From the NCBI GenBank assembly GCA_036494465.1, contig DASXOJ010000237.1, positions 1 through 64,000 on the forward strand: 64,000 nt of DNA. The letters run 5' to 3'. Below, piece after piece: positions 26,405-34,254 of this stretch; the stretch's first letter is position 1, and each line of letters opens with the position of its first letter. The notes under the pieces are model-generated. The model saw nothing but the letters and a program-made list of their open reading frames with translations, made no database searches and was not told the DNA's origin. The stretch comes from CAJCJE01 sp036494465 (lineage in GTDB: Bacteria; Actinomycetota; Actinomycetes; Mycobacteriales; Pseudonocardiaceae). The position numbers and the translations under genes are program-made.

Positions 26405-26440
26405 TTGCGCTACAGCTGTAGCGCTATGAACGTAGCGCAA
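26405..26440. promoter_or_regulatory. Triple half-site TetR operator
   Basis: GCGCTACAG/CTGTAGCGC forms a perfect 18-bp palindrome at 26407-26424. An outer pair, TTGCGCTAC at 26405-26413 and GTAGCGCAA at 26432-26440, is also perfectly complementary, so three GTAGCGC-type half-sites are packed in 36 bp between two divergent starts. Expected ligand: the TetR protein encoded at 26457. Confidence 0.85.
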
Positions 26441-26456
26441 TGCTTGTCCAGTTACA

Positions 26457-27107
26457 ATGCCGGTTATGGACGAGACCTCGGCCCCGCGTCGCCGCCCAAA
26501 CGCCCGGGGACGCGGCGAGATGCTCCGCGAGGAGATCGTCGAGACCGCGATGAGGATGCTCGACGAACTCGCCGACGATGAGGCGCTGTCGCTGCGCGCG
26601 GTGGCCCGCACGATCGGGATCGCCGCAACCTCGGTGTATCTGCACTTCCCCGACCGGGATTCACTGGTGCTCGCCGTGGCCCAGCGCTGCCATGAGGAAC
26701 TGGTGGGCGTCGGCGACGCGGCCGATGCCAAGGAGCAGGATCCCGGCCGCGGCCTGCGCGCGCGCATGCTGGCCCAGGTGTCCTGGGCGCAGGAGCATCC
26801 CGGCCTCTACAAGGTTCTGCACGAGAGTTCGGTGCACCGCAGGCTCGGCATGCCGTTCAAGGAGGTGATGGTCCAGCGGACCGTCGACGCCGTGCGACGT
26901 TGTATGGCCGCGAACCTCGCCCCTGCCGACGACGCGACCACGGTCGCCATCGACCTGCGCACCGCAGTGAACGGCATGCTGTCCCAGCGCATCAACGAAC
27001 CCGATATGCCCTGGCCACCTGCCATCGAACAACTCGACCGATTCCTGACCAAACTCGTCGGTATCGAGCATCCGGGAGCACCGGGACAACCGGCGTCCCT
27101 CCGGTAA
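26457..27107 (+). CDS. TetR family transcriptional regulator
   Basis: A 216-residue TetR repressor. The HTH is LSLRAVARTIGIAATSVYLH (about residues 44-63), followed by FPDRDSLVLAV; the C-terminal domain resembles the TetR_C_13/WHG group (WAQEHPGLYKVLHE). Two in-frame ATGs, 26457 and 26466, are possible and neither has a clear ribosome site, so the message may be leaderless. It faces the CMD-like gene, and the operator at 26405-26440 sits 16 bp upstream of its start, predicting autorepression. Confidence 0.88.
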   Translation: MPVMDETSAPRRRPNARGRGEMLREEIVETAMRMLDELADDEALSLRAVARTIGIAATSVYLHFPDRDSLVLAVAQRCHEELVGVGDAADAKEQDPGRGLRARMLAQVSWAQEHPGLYKVLHESSVHRRLGMPFKEVMVQRTVDAVRRCMAANLAPADDATTVAIDLRTAVNGMLSQRINEPDMPWPPAIEQLDRFLTKLVGIEHPGAPGQPASLR

Positions 27108-27129
27108 AAAAGTCCGATGTGGACGGTGG

Positions 27130-27708
27130 TCAGGCGGTCGCGGTGGCCCACGCGCGGGCGGGCTGGCCGGGCAGCTTCGGGTCGGCCAGGGCGAGCAGGC
27201 TCTTGATCACGGTCGACGGGCACCCGGTGACCCGCCAGAGCACCGTGCGCGGGAAGACGATGTCCGGTTCGCTGCGCGGTACGCGCACCGCGTCCGCGTC
27301 CTGCTCGCCGAACAGCTGCACGACGTCCTTCACGTTGTGGTGCACGCGGATGCCGGTGATCACAACCACGTTGCCGCGCGCGTCGCGGGTGTCGGAGAAC
27401 TCGAAACCGCGCGCGGTCAGGTCGGCGAGTTGGTCGGCCATCTCGTTGATGACCCGGTTGATCATCCTGGGCTGGCGGGGAATGGCGATGCGGGCGCGCG
27501 GCGGGGCGAAGCCGCCCGCGCGGACTTCCGCGACGAACCGGCGCATGGTCGCGCCCGGAAAGCGCAGGAACGGGCCGGCCGGGTGGCGGGAATTCCGAAC
27601 ACCGGTCGTCCGGGAATCTAAGCGCGCGATTTCCACGCAGTTTCCGGTCGCTCCGCTGTGACTGCTCTTTCGCCAGTCGGCGGCTGTGCCATCATCGAAG
27701 GTGTACAT
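27130..27708 (-). CDS. DUF397 protein with an extra C-terminal domain
   Basis: A 192-residue protein whose first 65 residues are a DUF397 domain: ADWRKSSHSGATGNCVEIAR is the diagnostic start. DUF397 proteins are usually about 60-90 residues and are encoded next to Scr1-type XRE regulators; here a further 125 residues follow, with MINRVINEMADQLADLTARG, VVVITGIRVHHNVKDVVQLF and a C-terminal ALADPKLPGQPARAW segment that I do not recognise. It sits 170 bp downstream of the XRE gene on the same strand, with a 32-bp palindrome in the gap. Partnership with the XRE protein is known for the family; the C-terminal role is unknown. Confidence 0.78.
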   Translation of the reverse strand: MYTFDDGTAADWRKSSHSGATGNCVEIARLDSRTTGVRNSRHPAGPFLRFPGATMRRFVAEVRAGGFAPPRARIAIPRQPRMINRVINEMADQLADLTARGFEFSDTRDARGNVVVITGIRVHHNVKDVVQLFGEQDADAVRVPRSEPDIVFPRTVLWRVTGCPSTVIKSLLALADPKLPGQPARAWATATA

Positions 27709-27785
27709 ACCGGCGCCCCCTCCCCAGAGCGGCCCGAGAGCAGGTCAGCGCGCTCTCGGTAGCACGTGATACGACGATAGCACGC

Positions 27786-27817
27786 TCGAATGCACGTGCA
27801 GATGCACGTGCATTCGA
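27786..27817. promoter_or_regulatory. 32-bp perfect palindrome upstream of the DUF397 gene
   Basis: TCGAATGCACGTGC (27786-27799), spacer AGAT, GCACGTGCATTCGA (27804-27817): 14-bp perfect arms, each containing the self-palindrome GCACGTGC. It lies 78 bp upstream of the DUF397 start and 62 bp past the XRE stop. The XRE protein encoded next door is the natural candidate to bind it. Confidence 0.8.
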
Positions 27818-27878
27818 TTGCACAACTAAGGTGGCAACCTGAAAAGAACGATTTTCCATTAATTCAACGTGCGTTGTT

Positions 27879-28754
27879 CTACAGGCATTTGAGCTGGTTG
27901 GCGAGGAATTTCCGGGTGTCCTCCGGACTCCGCGCGTCCACGGCGAGGCGGTTGGCTACTTTGGTGTAAAGCTCAACTTCGTCTGCTTTGTCCAAGTACA
28001 TCGCGCCGCAAAGATGCTCCAGGTAGACGATGTCCGGTAGGTCCGACTCGGCGAATCGCAGGATCGTGAAGGCCCCCTCCGCCGCCGATCCACCTAGTGC
28101 GAAAGGCACTAGCTGCAACGAAATATTGGGCAGCGTTGTCATCTCCAGCAGGTGTTCCACCTGCTCGCGCAACACCGCCCTGCCGCCGATCGGCCGGAGC
28201 AGGACGCCCTCGTCGATCACCGCCCACAACCGTGTCGTGCCGCGCTGGGTGAACATCTGCTGCCTGCGCAGCCGCAACGACGTGCGGCGATCGATCTCCT
28301 CCTCGTCGGATTCCGGCCTGCCCTGGCGGAACACCGCGCGCGCGTACTGCGCGGTCTGCAGCAGACCGGGGACGAAGTAGATCTCGTAGGTCTGCAACCG
28401 GGCCGCGGACTCCTCAAGGCCGACGTAGTCGGAGAACCAGGCAGGCATCACGTCGCCGAACCGGTGCCACCAGCCGGGCTGGTTCGACTCGCCTGCCATG
28501 ATCAGGAACGCGTTGCGTTCGGCCTGGTCACTGACGCCGTAAAGGCTGAGCAGGTCGGTGACGTCGCGCCGCTTGAAACCGACCCGGCCCAACTCCAGCC
28601 TGCTGATCTTGGACGCCGAGGCGCGGATCGAATAACCGGCGTCCTCACGGGAAATACCGGCGGCTTCGCGCAGCCTGCGCAGCTGTCCGCCGAGCACCAT
28701 GCGCCGGGCGGTGGGGCCGCCGATCGGTTCGGTGACGGCCTCGTCCGTCGTCAT
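27879..28754 (-). CDS. XRE regulator, Scr1-type (HTH plus DUF5753)
   Basis: A 291-residue regulator of the actinobacterial Scr1/BldB-partner type. XRE HTH at about 18-80 (LGGQLRRLREAAGISREDAG, then SASKISRLELGRVGFKRRDV) and the DUF5753 domain beyond (LEESAARLQTYEIYFVPGLL, QTAQYARAVF, LEHLCGAMYLDKADEVELY). Such proteins pair with DUF397 partners and often act in development or antibiotic control. The start is ATG 28754. Downstream on the same strand is the DUF397 gene; divergent is the SAM-dependent methyltransferase at 28986, a frequent neighbour. Confidence 0.92.
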   Translation of the reverse strand: MTTDEAVTEPIGGPTARRMVLGGQLRRLREAAGISREDAGYSIRASASKISRLELGRVGFKRRDVTDLLSLYGVSDQAERNAFLIMAGESNQPGWWHRFGDVMPAWFSDYVGLEESAARLQTYEIYFVPGLLQTAQYARAVFRQGRPESDEEEIDRRTSLRLRRQQMFTQRGTTRLWAVIDEGVLLRPIGGRAVLREQVEHLLEMTTLPNISLQLVPFALGGSAAEGAFTILRFAESDLPDIVYLEHLCGAMYLDKADEVELYTKVANRLAVDARSPEDTRKFLANQLKCL

Positions 28755-28985
28755 CGCCCCCGACCTTCCTCGGATCCGCCGTGCCGCCTGCTTGCGGGAG
28801 CGTCGCTGGTCGTCGCCCGTTTTGTCCGCCGGGCAGTGTAGCCGACGAGATCATCGACTGGTCAATGTGTCGCTTTTCAAGCCTGCTCGAATCATCACGG
28901 GTGAATCGGTTCAAGGCGGCGGCTCTCCTAGACTTGCCAGGTCCGGCAGGGTGGTGTGAGCGGACGAAGGGTGGATCGGATCGAG

Positions 28986-29819
28986 ATGTCGGCCGTCGAT
29001 GAGATCCCGCGAGTTTTCCTCGACACGACCAGACCGAATCTGGCGCGTTGCTACGACTTCTTGCTTGGTGGCAAGGACAACTACGAAGTCGACCGGAAGT
29101 TCTGCGACCAACTGCTCGCGATCGCCCCCGGTGTGCGGACCCTGGTGCGGGACAACCGCGCTTTCCTGATCAGGGCAACGCGATTCCTCGCCGGTGAGGC
29201 AGGCGTCGACCAGTTCCTCGATCTCGGTTCCGGCCTGCCCACCGCGGAGAACACGCACCAGACCGCGCAGTGGATCAACCCCGACGCGCGGGTCGTCTAC
29301 GTGGACAACGACCCGGTCGTGGTCGCGCACGGTCGCGCGCTGCTGGCCGACGACGACCGAACCCGCTTCGTGGCAGCGGACTTCACGCAGCCCGACGCGT
29401 TGCTGGCCAACAAAACTCTGCGCCGCAGCCTCGATTTCGACCGGCCGCTCGCGCTCTACCACGTCGGCACGCTGCAACGGCTGGACGACCACGACCGGCC
29501 CGCCGAGCTGATGGCGGCCTACCTGGACATCCTGCCGCGCGGGTCCTTTGTGGTGCTGAGCCACTTCTTCAACCCCGGCAAGGAAAATCCCGAACTGGCT
29601 GAAGCCGCGCTCGCGCTGGAACGGCTGTTCCTAGGCGGTCCGATGCGCAGCGGCGGACGATTCCGCGACCGGGCGCAGATCGCCGAGTTCTTCCCCGGCA
29701 TGGAGTTGATCGTGCCCGGTCTGGTCGTGGTCGGCGACTGGTGGCCGGAAGGGCCCCGGTTGACGCCCGCCGAACCCGCGCAGTCGCTGATGCTCGGCGC
29801 GGTGGCGATCAAGCCGTAG
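28986..29819 (+). CDS. SAM-dependent methyltransferase, DUF574-type
   Basis: A 277-residue member of the actinobacterial S-adenosyl methyltransferase (DUF574) family. RPNLARCYDFLLGGKDNYEV at the start and QFLDLGSGLPTAENTHQTAQ (motif I) are diagnostic, followed by ARVVYVDNDPVVVAHGRALL for strand 2 and FVAADFTQPDALL. The methyl acceptor is unknown for the family. ATG 28986 puts the RPN motif near the usual residue 13-18; GTG 28956 would add ten residues. The neighbour XRE/DUF397 pair is a common association. The 3' end overlaps the convergent RNA-ligase-like gene by 11 bp. Confidence 0.88.
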   Translation: MSAVDEIPRVFLDTTRPNLARCYDFLLGGKDNYEVDRKFCDQLLAIAPGVRTLVRDNRAFLIRATRFLAGEAGVDQFLDLGSGLPTAENTHQTAQWINPDARVVYVDNDPVVVAHGRALLADDDRTRFVAADFTQPDALLANKTLRRSLDFDRPLALYHVGTLQRLDDHDRPAELMAAYLDILPRGSFVVLSHFFNPGKENPELAEAALALERLFLGGPMRSGGRFRDRAQIAEFFPGMELIVPGLVVVGDWWPEGPRLTPAEPAQSLMLGAVAIKP

Positions 29820-30327
29820 GCGTTGCCGCGAACGGGAAGCGGCCGAGGCTGCGCCATTCGTCGTTGTCGTTGCCGGCCAGCCAGAGGTGGTCGAGCGTCG
29901 CTGTTCTTGGCAGTGCGGTCGCGGCGATCTCGGCGATGGCCTGGGTTTCGGCGACTCCGATCGCCAGCGACAGGTGCGCCACCGGGTCCGCGCCGAACCG
30001 GCCGAGGTATGGAATCAGCTGTGGCCAGTGCGCGCGGATCTCGTCGGTCAGCGGCTTGAGCAACGGCGAATCCAGGTAGACGAAACCGGGTTCCACGCGC
30101 ACCTGCGCGAATTCCAGGGTCAGCGGGGCCTGGCGGGCGGCGAGCGCGGTGAGCCAGCCGGTGACCCCGCTGTCCAGTTCGGCCAACGGCAGGAACGGAT
30201 ACAGGAACGTGACGTGCGCGGGAATGCCGGCCCGGGTGGCGCCGGGATGGGCGGCTTCGATCGCGGCGAGCAGCGGATCGAGCGCGGGTACCGGTGCGAC
30301 GAGCGCGGTCCAGCCCGACTGCGGCAT
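29809..30327 (-). CDS. 2'-5' RNA ligase-like protein (2H phosphoesterase fold)
   Basis: A 172-residue 2H-superfamily protein. The two catalytic HxT/S motifs are visible: HVTFLYPF (about residue 36) and HLSLAIG (about 126), separated by the usual beta-rich domain, so it should act as a cyclic phosphodiesterase or RNA ligase on 2',3'- or 2',5'-linked substrates. The ATG at 30327 (MPQSGWTAL) is the first start compatible with the family; the frame is open to 30474 but that part has poor coding character. A strong stem at 30364-30408 lies in its leader. Confidence 0.82.
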   Translation of the reverse strand: MPQSGWTALVAPVPALDPLLAAIEAAHPGATRAGIPAHVTFLYPFLPLAELDSGVTGWLTALAARQAPLTLEFAQVRVEPGFVYLDSPLLKPLTDEIRAHWPQLIPYLGRFGADPVAHLSLAIGVAETQAIAEIAATALPRTATLDHLWLAGNDNDEWRSLGRFPFAATPTA

Positions 30328-30874
30328 CCCTGCGCTCCGTCCCGGTCTGGACAAGTAACAGGACCCCCGCGCTCGACCGCCGTCTGGGAAGAGGCAGGAG
30401 CGCGGGGGCCTGGGCCTGCCGCTGGGGGTTCGACAGGCGCTATTGAGGTTACTCGGTGGTACCCGCGCTGTCACTGATCGACTGCGAACGATCGCAACTT
30501 TCGATCAACAGTTAATGATCTGGATCACCGAATTTTTGTACATATCACCCGTTAAGTTCTTTTCAGTGAGGATAGGTGTTTTCTACCTAGAGTCCATCAT
30601 TGCAGGTGGGAAGGGCCCTTGCACACACCCTGTGGGGGTGGTTGTGAAGATGGACACAATATCTAGGATCCCGGTAGATGTGTGCTCAACCTTTACCGAA
30701 CAGGGGGGATCGGTAGCGGAGAGTTCCGGCACTGAGGACGAGGTCCATTGACTGGATAGTCGACCGGACTACGTGCGTTCGGCCGCTCGGTCTTTGGTAT
30801 ACGCACAGTCACCCCGGTACGCCGGACCGGGCCGCGTCCGATCGGGTGATCCGGGCCCACTAGGGTGCTTCGGC
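30328..30874. other. Intergenic region with hairpin and AT-richer core
   Basis: About 550 bases without a supported gene. The left end holds the strong stem 30364-30408; 30480-30770 is clearly AT-richer than the flanks and contains the palindrome AAGGGCCCTT (30611-30620). Open frames here, including one at 30443-30751, have third positions that do not follow the local GC bias. It separates the minus-strand RNA-ligase-like gene from the plus-strand small membrane protein and so must hold promoters for both. Confidence 0.6.
30364..30408. other. Long GC-rich stem-loop
   Basis: CCCCCGCGCTC (30364-30374) and GAGCGCGGGGG (30398-30408) are perfect 11-bp arms around a 23-base loop. On the minus strand it would lie in the 5' leader, about 37 bases before the RNA-ligase-like start, so it could attenuate that gene. 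On the plus strand it could end read-through. No T-run on either side. Confidence 0.6.
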
Positions 30875-31018
30875 ATGAGTGCCGACGAAACCAGTTTCGT
30901 GCAGTGGCGGGAACGGGCGAAGGACGAGCGCAAGACCAGCGGCAACAAGATCACGCTGATCATCGCGATCGCGGCGGTCGTCGTTGTCGCGGTCGTTGTC
31001 GCGATCATTCTGTTGTAG
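30875..31018 (+). CDS. Small single-pass membrane protein
   Basis: A 47-residue protein: a charged N-terminal half (MSADETSFVQWRERAKDERK) followed by a single hydrophobic helix of about 20 residues (ITLIIAIAAVVVVAVVVAII) and an immediate stop, so it is a tail-anchored or C-terminal-TM protein with the N-terminus probably inside. The ATG at 30875 has AGGGTG about eight bases upstream. Small proteins of this shape are common in actinomycetes and mostly unstudied. It converges with the GH114 gene 30 bp downstream. No function assigned. Confidence 0.6.
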   Translation: MSADETSFVQWRERAKDERKTSGNKITLIIAIAAVVVVAVVVAIILL

Positions 31019-31048
31019 TCGCGCAGACCTGCTTATGGGAGGGCACAG

Positions 31049-31948
31049 TTAGCAGGGCCAACGCGGCGGGTCGAGCGCCGTGTTCTTGCGCATGGCCGAA
31101 ATACCCATCGCGTTGGCCTTGGTGCAGAACTGATCGTTGCTCAGCTGGTACTCCGCCTCGAAGACCGCCTTGCCTGCCCTGATGAACGGCAGCAGCTGAT
31201 CGCACTCGGAGTACTGGAAACACTGCTCGTCGATCGAGAAGTCGAACACGCCGACGAGCTGTGGCACCTGGCCGAGATCGTTCTTCAGGCCGATGGACAG
31301 GCCCAGGTTGTGCGCGAGCCTGGCCAGCATCTCGTTGTAGCGCAACTGGTCGGCCGCGGTGATCGGGAATCCGGTCTGGTCGGTGTAGGAATCCACCAGG
31401 TCGGCCTCGACCCCGTCGAAACCTTTCGCCCGGCACGCGGCGAAGCGCGCCGCCATGATCGGCTGCAACACGCTGATCTGCCGGATGTCCAGCCACTGTT
31501 CGCCCGCCCAGCCGTCCTGCCCACCCAGGATGGTGCTGGGAAACGCATTCTTGTCCGGTCGGAAATTCTCCCACGCGCCCGTATTCATGTAGCAGATCAC
31601 CTTGCGCCCCTTGGCATGCAGCGCCGCCACGGTCGCCGCGTCGGTGTAGGTGCTGTCCACGTCGTATACGGGCGCGTCGACGCTGGTGTCCACCGGGTTG
31701 GTCAGCTGCCACTGCCACGGCGTGCCCGGTTTGGGGATCCAGCGGGCTTGTTGCGCCTGGACGGTCGGCTTCGGCGTGGTGGTCGTGGTGCTGGGTGGCG
31801 CGGTGGTGGTTGCCGGCGGGGGAGTAGTGGCCGGCGGGACCGCGCTGGTCGTGGGGCGTGGCAGCGCGATGTCTCGGGCGGTGGCCTGACTGGCGCAGCC
31901 CGCGACGACGAGCACCAGCGCGAATCCGAGCAGGAGCCGACGGCTCAT
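31049..31948 (-). CDS. Endo-alpha-1,4-polygalactosaminidase, GH114 lipoprotein
   Basis: A 299-residue predicted secreted lipoprotein: RRLLLGFALVLVVAGC gives a signal peptide and lipobox (VAGC). A Thr/Pro-rich linker (about 28-65) precedes a GH114 TIM barrel: WQWQLTNPVDTSV, VYDVDSTYTDA, KVICYMNTGAWENFRPDKNA, GFDGVEADLVDSYTDQTGFP (acidic catalytic region), LSIGLKNDLGQ and FSIDEQCFQYSECDQLLPF. GH114 enzymes cut alpha-1,4-linked galactosamine polymers, such as fungal galactosaminogalactan (Ega3). It is the last gene of the Pel-like operon, with its ATG overlapping the spherulin stop (ATGA). Role in trimming or releasing the polymer is inferred from context. Confidence 0.9.
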   Translation of the reverse strand: MSRRLLLGFALVLVVAGCASQATARDIALPRPTTSAVPPATTPPPATTTAPPSTTTTTPKPTVQAQQARWIPKPGTPWQWQLTNPVDTSVDAPVYDVDSTYTDAATVAALHAKGRKVICYMNTGAWENFRPDKNAFPSTILGGQDGWAGEQWLDIRQISVLQPIMAARFAACRAKGFDGVEADLVDSYTDQTGFPITAADQLRYNEMLARLAHNLGLSIGLKNDLGQVPQLVGVFDFSIDEQCFQYSECDQLLPFIRAGKAVFEAEYQLSNDQFCTKANAMGISAMRKNTALDPPRWPC

Positions 31949-32628
31949 CCGAGCCGGCCCGCGGTGCTCGGCGTGTGCGGGAAGTCGGCGGGCAGGCCGC
32001 CCCACGGGTTGGGCGGCGTGCGTTCGGTGCGGTAGAGCGAACCCACGTTGCGCTCGGCGGCCAGCGCCTCGACCGGTCCGGCGACCTCCGGCGGGCAGCT
32101 GTAGAGCAGGTGGAAGAAGCAGTCGGCCGGGTGGTCGTGCACCCAGCGCGGCACGTCCAGATCGAGGAACGCGGGCAGCTGGCCCTCGAACGTGCCGAGC
32201 AGGTCGGCATGTTCGGCGTACTCGGGCGCGGGATGCGTGCCGTGGTTGAACGCGACGACCTCGGCGCCGAACGCGCGGCACTGCGCGGCGAGCATGCCGT
32301 ACTGGCGCACGTGTTCGATACCGCTGGCGGCGCGGTCCAGGAAGACGTTGCGCACCCCGTACCACTCCCAGTAGCGGTGCAACTCGGCCAGGATCTCCTG
32401 ACCCGGCCTGCGGCCGTAGTCGCTGTCCAGGTACCCGGCGACGGCCGCGCCGCCCGCCTGCACCTCCCGGACCACGTCGACGAAGGTGTGGTCCGGCTGC
32501 TCCCCGGTGCCGTTGGCCACGTTGAGCACGACCAGCCGCAGCTCGCCCGCCATCGCGGCCAACGTCGCCCAGTCCGTCGCGGCGAGCGCGGGGTGGAAGT
32601 AAGCGGGCACCACCGGGTTGAGATTCAT
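31945..32628 (-). CDS. Spherulin-4-type (GH135-like) protein
   Basis: A 227-residue TIM-barrel protein of the spherulation-specific family 4, related to fungal Sph3 (GH135). Family landmarks are VVPAYFHP at the start, VVLNVANGTG, VAGYLDSDYGRRP (YxxTxYGxR-like), VRNVFLDRAASG (FLDE-like acidic strand) and AEVVAFNHGTHP. It begins at ATG 32628, overlapping the epimerase stop as ATGA; unlike Sph3 and the neighbouring GH114 protein it has no signal peptide or membrane anchor, so it may act in the cytoplasm or leave by another route. Sph3 is essential for galactosaminogalactan synthesis in Aspergillus, which fits the operon. Confidence 0.85.
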   Translation of the reverse strand: MNLNPVVPAYFHPALAATDWATLAAMAGELRLVVLNVANGTGEQPDHTFVDVVREVQAGGAAVAGYLDSDYGRRPGQEILAELHRYWEWYGVRNVFLDRAASGIEHVRQYGMLAAQCRAFGAEVVAFNHGTHPAPEYAEHADLLGTFEGQLPAFLDLDVPRWVHDHPADCFFHLLYSCPPEVAGPVEALAAERNVGSLYRTERTPPNPWGGLPADFPHTPSTAGRLG

Positions 32629-33524
32629 GTTGCGGACCGCCAGAGGTCGACGAGCGAGTCGAGGAGTTCGACCCGCGGTTTCCAGCCCAGCGACGTGCTG
32701 ATCGCCGTGATGTCGGCTTGTTGCCACGCCACCGCCGAGGACCGGCTGGACCCGGCGGCGGATTCGAACACCGTACCGCCGAATCCCGCGATGTCCACCA
32801 GTTCGTCCACAATGGACCTTATGCGGGTGCCGGTACCGCTGGCCAGATTGAGGATCGCGCGATCAAGGATCGTTGCGTTGACCGAGGCCAGCACGGCTTC
32901 GGCGATGTCTCGGACGTCGACGAAGTCCCGCACCGAACCCAACGGCCCCAACCGGATGTCGTCGTCTGCCGCGATCGCCCTGCGCAGTTCGGCGACCACC
33001 CGGCCGGGAAAACTGCCGGTCGGCGCGTGCGGCCCGATCGGGTTGAACACGCGCAGTACCACGGTGTCCAGCCCGGCCTGCCTGCCCAGCACGACCAGTT
33101 GCGTACCGGCGAGTTTGCTGTGCCCGTACGGGCCGACCGGTTCACCGCCCATGTTCTCGGTGACCGGCACGCCGATCTCGGTGATGCCGTACTCGGCGGC
33201 CGAACCGAGATGGATCAGCCGCGCGTTCGGGCGCAGCCGAGCCAGCGCGGACACCAGGTTCGCAGGCCCGGTCACGTTGGCCGAGGTAAGTTCGGCGTCG
33301 CTGCCGCCGACCGCGCCCGCGCAGTTCACCACCACATCAGGCTGTTCCGCCACCAACACCGATTCGACCGCTGCCTCGTCGGCGAGATTCAACCGGATGT
33401 CCAGGCCGCCCGCCGGCGCGGACCGGGAAGCGGTCCGCACCAACAGGTCTGGCTGGTTGCGCAGCAGGTCGAGCACGTTCCGGCCGAGAAAACCGCCGGC
33501 CCCGATCACCAATACCCGACGCAT
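32625..33524 (-). CDS. NAD-dependent epimerase/dehydratase (SDR)
   Basis: A 299-residue extended SDR. The nucleotide loop is VLVIGAGGFLGRNVLDLL (GxxGxxG), the active-site Ser in LIHLGSAAEYG, and the YxxxK pair in GPYGHSKLAGTQL; FNPIGPHAPTGSFPGRVVAE and VRDFVDVRDIAEA are the usual sugar-nucleotide contacts. It may epimerise or reduce the keto-sugar made by the LegB-like enzyme upstream, or make a UDP-hexosamine; sequence does not decide. It is 7 bp from the nucleotidyltransferase gene and its stop overlaps the next start by 4 bp, so it is firmly inside the operon. Confidence 0.82.
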   Translation of the reverse strand: MRRVLVIGAGGFLGRNVLDLLRNQPDLLVRTASRSAPAGGLDIRLNLADEAAVESVLVAEQPDVVVNCAGAVGGSDAELTSANVTGPANLVSALARLRPNARLIHLGSAAEYGITEIGVPVTENMGGEPVGPYGHSKLAGTQLVVLGRQAGLDTVVLRVFNPIGPHAPTGSFPGRVVAELRRAIAADDDIRLGPLGSVRDFVDVRDIAEAVLASVNATILDRAILNLASGTGTRIRSIVDELVDIAGFGGTVFESAAGSSRSSAVAWQQADITAISTSLGWKPRVELLDSLVDLWRSAT

Positions 33525-33531
33525 CGCGGCG

Positions 33532-34245
33532 CTACGCCCCTTTCAGCAGGTGCCCGCGAATGCCGTCGAACTCGGCGTTCGCCTTGTCGTAGTCGTCCGG
33601 GCGGCCGATGTCCAGCCAGTAGCCGCTGAAGTCGTACTCCTGCGGCGAACTGTCCTGGGCGAGCAGGTCGAGCACGAGCTCGTCGAAACCGAGCGGGATG
33701 CCGACCGGGTACTCGGACAGCGTCGCCTTGCTCATCCCGTACACGCCCATGCTGACCCGGTAGTCCAGGGTCGGCTTCTCGGTGAACTCGATGATCTTGC
33801 CCTGGTACGTGTTCAGCACCCCGAAATCGATCTTGACGTGCCGCTTGTAGGTGGCCACCGTCAACGGCGCGCCGCTGGTCACGTGATTGGTGAGCAGCTC
33901 GGCGTAGTCGAGGTCGGTGAGCACATCGCCGTTCATCACCACGAAGTAGTCCGGCAGCTTGTCGAGGATCTGCAACACCGGGCCGATCGTGCCGAGCGGC
34001 TCGTTCTCGGTGGTGTACTCGATCGTCATGCCCCACCGGCTGCCGTCCCCGACATAGGAGCGGATCAGGTCGCCGAGGTAGCCGATGGCGAGCGTGACGC
34101 TGTCGAACCCGTGCTGCGAGAGCTGGCGCAGCACGATGTCGAGGATGGAGAACTCGTCCCCGATCGGCACGAGCGGCTTGGGCAGTCTGGTGGTGTACGG
34201 GCGAAGGCGAACGCCTTTGCCGCCGGCCAGGATGACCGCGTGCAT
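33532..34245 (-). CDS. Sugar-1-phosphate nucleotidyltransferase
   Basis: A 237-residue nucleotidyltransferase of the glucose/mannose-1-phosphate type. AVILAGGKGVRLRPYTTRLP is the NTP-binding signature, PKPLVPIGD the sugar-phosphate loop, MNGDVLTDLDY the metal Asp, and EFTEKPTLDYRVSMGVYGMS the nucleotide/sugar site. It lacks the C-terminal left-handed helix, as in LegF/PtmE-like or RmlA-short enzymes. With the LegB-like dehydratase next door it probably makes the NDP-sugar that enzyme uses. Which nucleotide (GDP or UDP) and sugar is not known. Start ATG 34245, nine bp after the LegB-like stop. Confidence 0.85.
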   Translation of the reverse strand: MHAVILAGGKGVRLRPYTTRLPKPLVPIGDEFSILDIVLRQLSQHGFDSVTLAIGYLGDLIRSYVGDGSRWGMTIEYTTENEPLGTIGPVLQILDKLPDYFVVMNGDVLTDLDYAELLTNHVTSGAPLTVATYKRHVKIDFGVLNTYQGKIIEFTEKPTLDYRVSMGVYGMSKATLSEYPVGIPLGFDELVLDLLAQDSSPQEYDFSGYWLDIGRPDDYDKANAEFDGIRGHLLKGA

Positions 34246-34254
34246 GGCTTCTCC

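Noticed and set aside
30455..30467. GGTGGTACCCGCG resembles the T-box GGTGGTACCGCG motif
   Set aside because: It has an extra C, and the next plus-strand gene is a 47-residue membrane protein rather than an aminoacyl-tRNA synthetase or amino-acid gene. No specifier stem could be drawn.
30443..30751. 102-codon frame in the intergenic region
   Set aside because: Its third positions are not GC-rich like real genes here, there is no ribosome site, and no family is visible.
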